Positions 8,121-17,725 of a stretch of DNA of 17,725 nt are shown piece by piece; position 1 is the first letter of the stretch, and each line of letters opens with the position of its first letter. A program made the translations under genes and the position numbers. Below the pieces are notes generated by a model. The model saw nothing but the letters and a program-made list of their open reading frames with translations. It had not been told where the DNA came from and made no database searches. The stretch spans positions 1-17,725 of the forward strand of contig RXOD01004854.1 in NCBI GenBank assembly GCA_005223375.1, written 5' to 3'. Source of the stretch: Amoebophrya sp. AT5.2 (lineage: Eukaryota; Sar; Dinophyceae; Syndiniales; Amoebophryaceae).

Positions 8121-8884
8121 TACATTCGGAATCGGAGATGCAGATGCAGCAACTCAACTCTCTTCGTCACGACTCATCTATCCTGATAAAAGCACCGCGA
8201 TGAGGCTGCAGTCGAGCAGCTGGCAAAGTTTCGCAACTACGCACGAGTCAGTATCCGAGTAAGTAAGCCCCTGCTGAGTCAGTACCTCGTCGTTGTACTT
8301 CTTTCACTCACTCTCATTCATCCTCTTCATCCCCCTTCAAATCGAAACGCTCCACCTTCGTCGGCACGGCACCCATCACACTCGCATTAGGTGCTGGCGC
8401 CAAATGCGTGGTGCCTGCTTTCGTTCCTTGCTCTTCATGATGATCGCATGAAATTTGATTGTGATAAATGGTAAAAATTCAAATGGTGCTCGTCCTCGTA
8501 GTTATGCGTTTACACTGTATGACTCCTAGTGCTGGTCAAAGATGGACCAGGGACTTCACACGACATTGAAGCGTCGAAAACTTTCAATCACCACCAGGAA
8601 AATGCAAAAGTGTGCGAAGAAAATTTTCCGCACCATTATGTATTGTTTGATAAGAGCCAATTTAAATTTATGCCAATCCCAATTTATTAATGTCCCAGAA
8701 TTCGGTGCATTTATTTTATGACGAACTTTAAAGGTAACCCCATAGTGATGAAAAAATGAAGATGCAGGAGCAGGAACGGATGTGAAAGCGTAAGACGATA
8801 CTCTAATTTAGTCACTGGGTGATGAGTTGGCAAACGGAAAAAACTGGTTCGTTTTGGTTGGATTCCCATTTTGTCATTGTCTCT

Positions 8885-8953
8885 AGCTAGTTCTAGTTGT
8901 AACAAAAGACTGCGAGCGGCCCGTCCCGAAGGAGCACGGCAGCTAGTTCTAGT
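8885..8953 (+). repeat. Pair of 13 bp direct repeats (AGCTAGTTCTAGT)
   Basis: Exact copies lie at 8885-8897 and 8941-8953, separated by 43 bases. They bracket a GC-rich segment in otherwise AT-rich spacer. A footprint of a small insertion is possible but not shown. Confidence 0.5.
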
Positions 8954-9198
8954 AAGAATAAGTTGTACGCTTGAATTGCTACAGTCAGTAGGTGCTCTGG
9001 CGAAACATGTCGAGTACAAAAGAGCAGTATTCCCGAGCCCGACGTTCTCGTTGAATGTGCCTCTGAATCACACCGTGTCACGACTCGTCAAGTCGCCGAC
9101 AGTGAGTTCTTGCACAACTGGAAAAATGGCTTTGCACACTGGTCCTTTAATAAAGCACAAACTACAGTACTCGCAAGGATGCTGGACATTTGCTGGTT

Positions 9199-9226
9199 AA
9201 TTAATTATCGCAAGAATTAATTATCG
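9199..9226 (+). repeat. Pair of 12 bp direct repeats (AATTAATTATCG)
   Basis: Exact copies at 9199-9210 and 9215-9226, with four bases between, about 115 bases beyond the stop codon of the giant gene. They may lie in its 3' untranslated region. Confidence 0.5.
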
Positions 9227-9338
9227 ATATTGCTTGTTCATTCTTTCGATCTTGTGATCGAATGTCGAGCTCGAGTGCCAAATGAAAACAAACATGTTCT
9301 TGGAACAATGAATGGGACAGTCCCAGATACTAACTTGC

Positions 9339-9512
9339 TCACAGGACCACACTGTTCCGGCCGTGGTTTAGCATCGCAGCCGTGCTGTGCTTCATCAGCT
9401 CTGTGTAGCGTCCTCGCGGCTTGCCGTTGCCGTTGCCGCTCTTCCGCTCGCCTTCGGTGCTTGGTACACTTGTCGCATACGACACCTGCCTGCTTTGCTG
9501 CGCGTCGGTCAT
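9339..9512 (-). CDS. Giant gene, last exon
   Basis: 57 codons and TGA at 9339-9341. The acceptor CTACTGTGGCAG follows a long pyrimidine-rich tract and is in phase 0 with the GTACTT donor at 9632 (intron 9513-9632, 120 nt). The encoded MTDAQQSRQVSYATSVPSTE and following Gly/Asn/Lys-rich residues match the disordered character of the tail. An earlier acceptor (TTTTTGCAG) would read a longer, less similar frame. Confidence 0.7.
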   Translation of the reverse strand: MTDAQQSRQVSYATSVPSTEGERKSGNGNGKPRGRYTELMKHSTAAMLNHGRNSVVL

Positions 9513-12500
9513 CTGCCACAGTAGAAGAGAGGACCATGAGCAAGAGATGAAGAGTGTAGAACAGCGGAGGCGCATGCTGCAAAAACAAATCAATCTCTAA
9601 ATTCAAATGTTTCAAACTATGTTTGAAAGTACCTCTGAAACACCCGCGGCGGATGCTGTGAGTGTGAGTAGATGCTTCGATGCATCCGACGTAGTTGCGC
9701 ACCTGTGCGAGTCCCGCCGGCGTTCGCGTTTGCTGTTGCGCCGTTGCGAGCGGTACGAGGCACCACCTCCTTGATCGGCTACATCGTCTACACCCCGCTC
9801 CATTCTGAGCCCTGGCGAGCCTCCTGCCGCAGTTGACGCGCTTTCCAACAGCTTCGCCAAGGCGCTCAGCATGTCCGCACCCCCCGAAGCTGCTGAGGTG
9901 GGCGTTTGTTCTACTTTGGCCTGCGAGTTCCTGCGAGAGGTGCAGGATCCCGCGCCCGCTCCGCCGGAGGCCTTTGCCGGCGCCTCCTGCGGGGGCTGGC
10001 CATTCCCATTGATCAATGTGGCGAGGGCATTCAGCATGTCGCCCGCCGGAGTGGTCTGCGATCTCCGTCGCGCATACGAGCGCCGCCGCGCATCCGACGG
10101 GGGTGCAGAAGGCGACGGCGAGGATGCAGCACATGTTGCAGGTTCCTCGACTTGCACTACTCGTTGTTCCTCGTTTCCTTCGTCGTGTTCGACCAGGTCC
10201 CAGAGTTTCTGCTGCTGGTGCTGGTCAAAAACCGGTGACACCGAAGTGGACTTTCGCCGCGAGTGGGAACGGCGAGACGCTTGTTCTGGTGGAGCGGCGC
10301 GCAGTGACTTTTGTGGTACCTCGTCTTCGTTTAGGTCGGGCTCGGGATCCAACAGCACACGACTAGTTGTATCGACCCGGAGAGGGCCTATTCGCTGGTG
10401 GTGCTGCTCAGCCCCCGCGATCGCGACTTCGGAACCTTCACTAGCGCCCTTGCTCCGAGCGTCACCAGGCGAGCGGGCGACGGGGGGGGCGTAGTTCATC
10501 TCTTTCTCAGTTGATTTTCGTCTCGACGAGGAAGCTCGCTCCACGCCGCGGTCTAGGTCCACCCTGAGATCTTCAGCGACCGCTGGCGCAGTGTCGCATG
10601 GGGAACTACCTCCTGGCGTTTGCTTGCTATTCTTGTTCTTTCGGTAAAAGGGCTCTTCGTGCCGGCGCCGCTGCCGCTCCTCAAGGTACATATCGTCGCT
10701 GTCGCTCTTCACAGCCGCCGCCGCCGCAGCAGCTTGCATTCGCTTTATTGGCGATTCTTCAGCAGTGGGGCCCCCGCCAGCTCCCCCATTTGTCGAGAGA
10801 GCGAGCATTTTTGAGAAATCTGGAACCTGAAACTGCGTTGTGCGTCGGCGTTGCAGCACTGACGAATCAACTTGTTTCGGCAAGTTTACTGGACGTGGAA
10901 CTGGTGGAGCCTGTTCCCCCTCTTCTTGTAGAGCAGCTGCTTGCGATGTTGAAGGTTCAGGTTGGGGATGTGGATCGCCATCGCCTGATGCCTCCCGCTT
11001 GACTACGATCTCTTCCGACGTTCGGGCCGACCCCTGCTGGTGCCGCTTTTTCTCTTCGCCTTCGGGATCGGCGCTCCCCGGACCCGTGGATGTTTGTCTT
11101 CCAACGGTGACACTGTCCGTAGTACCTCTTTGATCACTTGAATTCGCCCTGTTGTCGCTCGCTGAGGTAGTCTCCTGTCTCTCCCTCTCGATCCCGTCCC
11201 CTGACCCACCTGTAGGCTTTTGACAAAAGAACTTCCCCTGGTCCGAGGACGACGAGCCTGCTATTTCCGCCATTTGCGTCATCTGGGAATGGGAAAAATC
11301 TTGATTGCCGTTACCGTTCATCAACGTGGACACGCTGACGCTACTTGTTGTCGGCGGCGCGGCGTGCTGGGATTGGTCGCTTGTTCTGGCCGCCGGCACC
11401 TTCAAGTACAACTGGTGGTCTCGGGCAGGAAGCGGCAGAGGAGCGCGCGCGTTTTCGTTTTTCTGCTGCTCTCCGCCGTCGTCCTCGTCGCGCACAACCA
11501 TTACCATTTTGTGTTCCTCCACGACACCAACTACACCTGGCACTCGTTTTCCCTGTCCTTGGTCACCGTCACCAGCATGCGAAAATATCCTGTTCACAAG
11601 CAGGTGATCCGTACTAGGGTAGGAATTGGAATCGTCCGCGTTCTTCGCGGATGACGTTCGGAGATGGTCGGAAGCATGCGTCGAGGGCTGATCATCGGAG
11701 CTACCGCTGGTTCTATTCGGACCCGGCGGGGCACTCTGTAGCGGCGAAGCGGGATTTCCACCAGGAGGACCAGCCTCATCAACGCAGATTGCCTGTGCTG
11801 GCGTGGGCGACCCCAAATTCATCCGGTCAGCCTCTCCTCGCGCAAGGTTGTCCAAAACCCCTCGTGCGAGTACTTCCCCGGGTGAAGATGACCCTGCGGC
11901 GCTCTGCCCTCGGCGGCAAGCGTCGCTTCCACCAGCAGGTTTGGTCTTGCTCTTGCCCGTGTCGGCGGAATCGGAAATTGCAGCTCTGCTCCGGCTACTC
12001 GTAGACGACCGCCGACGCTGCGCTGCAGGTTGCTCGCTACCGGCGCGCTGCTCGCGCTCGCTTACGGCCCCCGCCGAAGGTTGAGGACTATTGGCATTCG
12101 TCCCTCCCACAAGCTGGTCCTTCACGCTCACCATCTGATGAACTTTTCGCACTTCTTCCGACGACGACCCGTTGCCCGTGGCAGCTCCTCCTCGGCTAAC
12201 GTCCGCCATCGCGCCGCTGGCTATTGACTGCCCGCCCGCACTTGAGGACGACGCCGTCGATTCAAACTTGACAGCACGCGGAAGCAACCGTCCGTCTCGA
12301 TCGATCTGGTGATTCTGCTCCCCCTCGACCGACGACATCGAGCTCGTTTTTGTCGTGGAGGGTTGCCCACCGATGAGGCTCACGCGTCCACTCAACGCGT
12401 TCGACGACTGCCCACTTATTTGCGATGCTGCGTTTTCGCCCATGGGCGGGTACACTGCGCCTGGAAGCACAACGATGAGCTCGTGCGAATTCGACCTCGC

Positions 12501-15500
12501 GCTGGAAGTCTGGCGACTGGGGTAGGTTGCCCCAGTGTTAACACTGCTCACGTGGGCCTCGAGGCTGCTTTGGTTACCCGGGGCTCTGCTCAAAGTGGTC
12601 TCGGAAGAGAGGAGTAGGCGAGCACGGCTTGCCGAGGTATTCGTCATCGTGATGCTGCTGCCAAATTCCCCACGAATGGAGGAGCCGAACTCGTTGGACG
12701 CTGAGGAAACTCCGAAGGTGCCCTGCTCTGCGTTGAAGACGCCTTCGCTCGATATCGATCCTGCACATACGAAGATACTATCAGAAGGCCTATCTGGGTG
12801 GACGTGGGCGCGTGCTGACGAGCGCGCGTGGCCTATTTTATTCGCGTCCATGTTTGCTCTTGGTCTTGACGACGAAGACCTAGTAGACTGCAGCTTCAGC
12901 TTCTCGTGACTCGACGAGGAGGACAATAGCAGCTCCGCAACGGCTGTGGTGTGGTCATGCTTGGCTCTGATTTCTCGTTCTTTTTCTTCCTGCTGTGCCT
13001 TCATCGTCAACGTGCTCCGAAGGCACCCAGTCGTGTGGGGGCGGTCTGCAGGCTTGGTCTTGTCCACGTCGTGGCCGGTTCTTCTCGTACCACCTCCTTC
13101 TGCGCCGACGTCTGCACCTGCCCTCGAGGCTCCAGCAATTCTGCTCCTGCTCCCCCTATCCCGGGGCACGCAAAGGTCTCCCGCCGCATCACGGGCCCTC
13201 GCCTCACCAGCGGGCGCCTCGCCCCCCGACGACTCGTCCGACGAGCAGGTGTCCTCGTTGTCATCATCTTCTTCGGAGCTGCCCTCGTTGTCGGCTTCCT
13301 CGCTCTCCAGCGAAATTCGCTGCCCGGTCCCCAAACACTTTTTCCCCGTGAGCAAGCTACCACTCGCGCCTCCGCTCACGGACAGACGCTCCACTTGCAC
13401 ATGGCGCTCCATCACCTGTAGCACAGATTCGAGCGCCCGCAGCTCGTAGTAGGTCAGCCGCTCAACCAGCGCCGTGAACTTCTCGGACGACATTTTAGTG
13501 ACCGCTGATTGCGTAGTGAGCCAGTTGCTCGAAATCGTCTTGATTTTCTCGCGCTGCTTCTCGCCCGCGGTCTGGTACATGGCGTAGGGCTTGCTAAGCA
13601 GGTTCGCGATCTTGTTCTGCGCGGTCCGTGCGAGGAACGAAGCCGCGGCAGTAGGTGAAGTCGGGGCGCTTATGATGTGCTTCTTCTTGTGCCCGTCGGA
13701 AGAGGTGTTGTTGATGTTCTGATCCCTATCGTGATCAGCAACTTCCTCCTCGCCGCTGTCGCCGCGCACAATGACGCACGCAGTTTTCTCCTTTAAGCCC
13801 ATCGTTTTATCCTGCTCCTCCGCCAATATGGAGGCCATTCTCCGCCGCATCCTGCGCAGATGCCACGCGCCGAAGACCAGGTTTACGCCGTAGAGAAAAA
13901 CCAGCACCATCACGACGATGAAGAGGAAGAAGAGGTGCATGACAATTTTCTCGAAGAAGGCGCGGTCTCCCTCCGACACCTGGATCATGGGAAACGCAAA
14001 CATCGTTAGCACCAGCAGCGAGAACAGCAGCAGCGTGTCGATTGTGTTCAGGCTTTCGTCCTTCCACGGCCAGCAGTAGAGCTGCAATACGAGCGAACTG
14101 AGCAGCAGGATGAACATCCAGCTCATTTGGTAGATCGGGTTGTCGGGCCCGATCACGATCGAGAGCACGGTTAGTAGCGAGCGGCACGCCAGCACCACGC
14201 TCCAGTAGTACCGCTCTGGGCGAAAGCGGAAGAAGAGGAATTTGGTCTGCGCCAGGAACTTCGGGTCGGACACGGAGCGCTCCGGCGCCACGCGGATCAG
14301 GTACACCGCCGCGGAGAGCAGTCCGACCGGCCAGCACAAGATCGCGAAGATCGCCGCGGCCACGAACTTCAGGTACTCAGGATCCTCCCAGTCGCAGAAC
14401 ACGTCCTCGTACTGGTCCATGGAGCGCAGCGTCGAGCGTCCCCCGCTCGTCGGGTGCGAGAAGCAGACGAAGGGAACGAAGCCCAGCGCCGCGAACGAGA
14501 TGTAGAACGCCTGCGCGAAAAACCCGCAGCAGCAGAAGACCTTCTCGTACACGATCTCGTCTTTCACACGGCTCCACACGACCTTCGCGTTCTCCTTCAC
14601 CGATCGCGTCGAGAAGCCGGTGATAAAGGAGTCCTTCGAACTACCGCGGTCGTACATGTTCTGCATGGCCGTCAACCGGAGCTGAAACAACAGGGTCGCG
14701 TCAGAAGCCCGCTCGTTGGAGCCCGCGGAAATGCGGACGGGGGCCCTTCTGTTCCTCAACCGCGAGTGCTCGCCCTGCGACTCAGCAATCTGGCTCGCGC
14801 GCGAACGGAGTCGACGGCTACTCCCGCACGCGCCGACGTCCCCGGCCGCCGTCGGCGCCGCGAAGCGCACGGACGCAGGGCGGGCGCCCGCCTCACCCGC
14901 GCCATTCTTATGGGCCGCGTCCGAGGCGGTGTGGGCCTTCGCGGGCATAAGACTAAGGGTTTTATTGTGTTTGAACTGCCTGGTGCGCTCGTCTCCGGCA
15001 GGAGCGTCGTCTACTTCCAGTAGGACATCATAATTGTCGCCTTCATCAAGATCATGATCATCTTCGCCTGTTCCTGAGTAGTTCTGATGTTCATCGCATG
15101 CATCTACTTGCCCATCGCCGTCGGCTTTCTGACGGTTTTGTGTTTCCACGGCACAGCCCATGACGATCGAGGATTTCCTACTAATACTGCTGCCTGTGTC
15201 GCCGGACAGACTCGGGGAGATGCTGGGGGTGCCTCCGTCGTTCTGGTCGCCTGCCGCCTCGCAGCTCTCCTTGTCTTCAATTTCGCCCACTGCAATCTCT
15301 TCATCGCGGCCGCTGATGTCGAACATTCCACCACTAGAGGATTTTTTCGCGCGACCCTGTGTCTCGCTGCAGCTCCGTGTGGGCTCGTGCAGCTTCAACA
15401 ATGCGGCAGAGTGCGACCGCGTTTTTGTTGCCGCCTGAACTGGATTACTCGATGCTGGTGCGGCGCGCTTCCCGCTCAAGTAGTTTTCTCCTTCTTGTTC

Positions 15501-17565
15501 AGAAATTTTATTGTTCTTTTGCTCGACTGAAACTGGTTCGCACCTCGGCCCTGCGTCGCTCAAAAGCGTCGGCCCCAGTTTGGAAAGGAAGCTTTCGCTC
15601 GCACTTGCAGTTCTTGACCGAGCCACGTCCTTGCTGCCCTGATTCGTCTGGCGACTCGTCTGTGATGTACGCCTGTTCGTCGGCGAACGGTTTGGGTTCT
15701 GCTTTTCGAGGTCGTCCGAAGAATCGTCGTCAGCGGCATCTTCCGAACAAACTCTGCCCCCTTTCTTCGGAGGAGTGTTCTTTGCGCAACCCGCAGGCGG
15801 TGGCGGAGGAGCTGGAAGTGGAACTACCTTTTTCGTCGTAGACGATGCTACGGAGTGGTTCATCTTCTTGGCTGGTCGTGACGCCGAGCGGGCAGCGTTT
15901 CCTGAGTGGTCGGCTTGTAGCACCGCGCCGTCATCGAGCTCGCCGTCGTCGCGAAAAGCTTCGACCTGGTCCGGTGGAGCGGCTTTTTTTAGTTCGCGCA
16001 GCTCCGACAGCCGCTGCTTCGATCTGGTGCTGAGTGTTGAGAGCTTCTTCTGCACTTTTTTCGCGCCCGCTGCAAACCGGTTCTGAAACGCTACCGCCCA
16101 CGTCGAACTGCGAGGGACCGCGTCTCCTCCTCCAGATCCAGGATAGATTCCAGTCGCAACCGTCGAGGCCTGCGACGTGAGGGAGAGTCGACCCGGAAAG
16201 CGCAGCGCGGACATGTTGCTCTTGAAAGAAGCAAGGGAAAACCTTGAAACCCTGGCCATCAGGGAGGCCTGGGTGCGCTCGGCCAACGAATGCATCGTGT
16301 GAGACCACTCCGGCCCGTGCTGGGTGCGCCGTCGGCTGTGCATTGTCATAGTCATGAGCTTGTGGCGCACGGATGGCTTTTTTCTTTAGATCTTGGGTTA
16401 ATCGTTATTCTAATTGATTTTTTAGTTTTATTGGGTCGTCCTTGGTACCGGTAGCGGTACCTAAAAAATGTAAATGTCTTAAGTACGCTTTTTCTCTGCT
16501 TCTGGTGAGCCAGTAGGCTCCGAAGTAAATCGAGAAGACCGTGAAAGGCATCATGATCCGCGCCAGGTAGTGGCGGAACGACGACGCCGCCGCGAAGCAC
16601 TCGAAGCCGACCCCCATTTCGTGCAGCTCCAGCAGGAACACCACCCGCATGCTCGCGATGATCTTCTGCATTTCCGGTGGCCACGCGATCTTCATCGAGG
16701 AGAACACCGCGAGCGTTTGGAAGGTCTGCACCGTCATCCCGATGAAGGCTCCGGTGAAGACCGCGGGCGAAGCCTTGCTGGAAATCTCGTGCCCCACCGT
16801 GATCACGTACATCACCGCGAGTACGACGCACGTGAGCAGAAACAGCAGCATCACGGAGAAGAGCCAGTTGTCAAGGACGAATTTCCGCAGCGGTTTGTCG
16901 GTGCAGGAGCTGCACGTCTCGCCGTCGTAACCGGCGGTCGAGGAGCACTCGCGACAGGTAAGCCCGCCGTGGAGGTAGCCGCAGGCGTTGTGGCCGCCGG
17001 GGCAGCGAGCGATCAGCGCGTCGGTAAGGATCTCCTCCATCGTGATGCTGCCGGTCGCTGAGTCGAATTTGGGCAGGTCAATGGTCGCGCCGCACTTAAA
17101 AACAACGAAGCCGTTCACATTCACGAAGCCAGAAGGAAGACGGGAGCCGCCAGCAGTCGGGTCCTGGCCCCACAGCGCTTCGGGCGAGAAGTTGTCGTTC
17201 ATGTTGATGACGTCGGAGGAGGAGGTGCGCAGCGCTCGCGGATCTTGTACTTCTTGTGGTCCCGGAAAGGACAACATGATCGATGCTGCGTTGGCGGCGT
17301 CAGTCTCATCGTGTTCGATGCTGAAGGGCCGCGGTCCACTTTCAAAATGATCTTGCAGCGACCGGCCGCGCACCCCCGCACTATTATAATCTGCAACGGG
17401 AACGGGGTCGAGAGGCGTGATCTTGTACCCCGGCGAAGCGACGATGCGTTCTGGTTCTTGTTCCGCCCGTGTCGTGATTTGCGTCCCCCAGGTGCATTCC
17501 ATTCCGCGTAGGCACGATACGCACTCCTTCCGGAACTTGCTCCAGAATATGGCGAGCTTTGCGAC
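9339..17565 (-). CDS. Giant cysteine-rich multi-pass membrane protein with long disordered tail, 5' end incomplete
   Basis: Three exons are supported: 17556-16487, 16335-9633 and 9512-9339, about 2,648 residues. The first has an extracellular cysteine-rich module (CPGG through TCRECSSTAGYDGETCSSC, near 16900-17004) of the EGF/ephrin-receptor-like GCC2-GCC3 type, then four likely membrane helices. The second exon starts with a disordered stretch (about 14650-16335), then five or six further helices (about 13850-14560) including RPERYYWSVVLACRSLL and LQLYCWPW, then a folded or helical piece (EKFTALVERLTYYELRALE) and a very long Ser/Gly/Glu-rich tail. The helix arrangement resembles a family of uncharacterised surface proteins common in dinoflagellates and other alveolates; that assignment is from memory of the pattern. 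A receptor, adhesion or transport role is all inference. The start codon is not in view, since the frame is open with more cysteines above the Met at 17502. Confidence 0.8.
9633..16335 (-). CDS. Giant gene, 6.7 kb exon: disordered insertion, second helix group and tail
   Basis: A single uninterrupted frame of about 2,234 codons. The acceptor GCACAG at 16336-16338 is in phase 2 with the upstream donor and gives REKA then RRRTQHGPEW; other AG sites 5' of it are possible. Hydrophobic segments lie only between about 13850 and 14560. The rest is low complexity (Ser, Gly, Ala, Glu, Asp, Gln, Arg). Exons this long are unusual next to the short exons of the neighbouring gene. Confidence 0.85.
9842..10857 (-). 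repeat. Three degenerate RRxS/T plus ML-ALA-L units in the tail of the giant protein
   Basis: Unit 1 (about 10775-10857): QRRRTTQ then SKMLALSTNGG. Unit 2 (about 9999-10095): RRRSQTT then GDMLNALATLINGNG. Unit 3 (about 9842-9940): SRRNSQ then ADMLSALAKLLESAS. Each joins a basic phosphosite-like motif to a short amphipathic helix 8 to 17 residues later. The spacing is irregular, so this is a protein-level repeat rather than a DNA tandem repeat. Confidence 0.55.
16487..17556 (-). CDS. Giant gene, first visible exon: cysteine-rich ectodomain and four helices
   Basis: The coding frame extends upstream of the ATG at 17500-17502 through FRKECVSCLRG to an in-frame TAA at 17566-17568, so the true acceptor lies between about 17564 and 17530 and 17556 (after GCAAAG) is a guess. 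Likely helices: DNWLFSVMLLFLLTCVVLAV, AVFTGAFIGMTVQTFQTLAV, MRVVFLLELHEMGVGFECFA and RIMMPFTVFSIYFGAYW. The donor is GTACTT at 16486. The frame stays open to 16405, but the phase and the upstream coding composition favour splicing here. Confidence 0.7.
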
Positions 17566-17725
17566 TTAATTCCGAAAAACTTAAAAAAATCAGCAATAAG
17601 TGAGGGTGGCGGAGGACATTTCGACCGGGCGGTGTGTTCTTCTGCCTCTGAACGCCGCACGAGAATCGGGACGAGGGGTCGAGGAGGGGGATGGGGAGGA
17701 CGCTCTGCGAACCCCCTCTGGCATG
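17566..17725 (-). other. Edge of window: upstream intron or exon of the giant gene
   Basis: The giant gene's frame is closed here by TAA at 17566-17568. A T-rich stretch (17575-17590 on the minus strand reading) could be the end of an intron. At the extreme edge another frame reads CQRGFAE, which resembles the Cys-x-x-Gly-Phe pattern of cysteine-rich repeats, so the end of an upstream exon may lie near 17705-17725. This is too short to decide. Confidence 0.35.

Larger units (their letters stand above)
7579..9338. other. Non-coding spacer upstream of the channel gene
   Basis: About 1.76 kb between the end of the giant membrane protein gene and the start codon of the channel gene. It should contain the 3' untranslated region of one and the promoter and 5' leader of the other, but I recognise no TATA element, spliced-leader relic or polyadenylation signal with confidence. 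It becomes markedly AT-rich around 8450-8730. Open frames here are short and have no recognisable product. Small repeats are listed separately. Confidence 0.6.

Noticed and set aside
9313..9325. TGGGACAGTCCCA palindrome after the stop of the giant gene
   Set aside because: The stem is six bases with a one-base loop; too short to call a structure or a terminator.
9238..9623. Longer 3' end of the giant gene using the TTTTTGCAG acceptor
   Set aside because: It is in phase, but the resulting frame is hydrophobic at first and then unlike the tail. The acceptor at 9513-9515 has a longer pyrimidine tract and gives matching composition. Not excluded.
9871..10494. Plus-strand open frame of 207 codons
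   Set aside because: It is antisense to the low-complexity tail of the giant gene, where GC-rich codons leave few stops on the other strand.
16352..16831. Alternative frame across the intron of the giant gene
   Set aside because: It shadows the helix-encoding exon in another frame and its C-terminal part reads through the AT-rich intron.
1..17725. tRNA, rRNA, CRISPR, spliced-leader relic
   Set aside because: I scanned by eye for tRNA T-loop sequence, regular spaced repeats and the dinoflagellate spliced-leader motif and found no convincing match.

Overview
This window looks like nuclear DNA from an alveolate protist, most probably a dinoflagellate. The basis is gene architecture. All three supported genes lie on the minus strand, head to tail. 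Two are split by short GT-AG introns (43 to 227 nt), and almost every acceptor reads CAG followed by G. Coding sequence is GC-rich at third codon positions and is separated by AT-richer spacers. The protein families (a polycystin-type TRP channel and a cysteine-rich multi-pass membrane protein with a huge disordered tail) are typical of alveolates. No trans-spliced leader relic, tRNA, rRNA, CRISPR array or bacterial-style operon was seen. The lineage is an inference; no marker gene is present.

Layout from left to right. Positions 217-954 (minus) hold a small secreted cysteine-rich protein whose coding frame appears to shift near its C terminus. Positions 1160-2311 hold a non-autonomous inverted-repeat transposon-like element of about 1.15 kb, with 29 bp perfect termini and a 5 bp flanking duplication. 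Positions 2317-3104 show no convincing gene. Positions 3105-7578 (minus) hold a polycystin-2-like channel gene that I could resolve into at least eight exons with consistent phases, including a 24 nt microexon, plus a possible stop-containing alternative exon near the 3' end. Positions 7579-9338 are a non-coding spacer with small repeats. Positions 9339 to about 17565 (minus, 5' end outside or unresolved) hold a very large membrane protein gene. It encodes an extracellular cysteine-rich module, a first group of membrane helices, a disordered insertion of roughly 550 residues, a second group of membrane helices, and a disordered cytosolic tail of roughly 1,450 residues rich in RRxS/T motifs.

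Nothing in the sequence proves that the genes act together. A cysteine-rich surface receptor with a kinase-site-rich tail next to a cation channel would fit a sensory or signalling role, but dinoflagellate neighbours are often unrelated, so this is only a hypothesis. The points most worth checking are the frameshift in the first gene, the transposon-like element with its target-site duplication, the ambiguous 3' splicing of the channel gene, and the repeated RRxS plus ML-ALA-L units in the tail of the giant protein.
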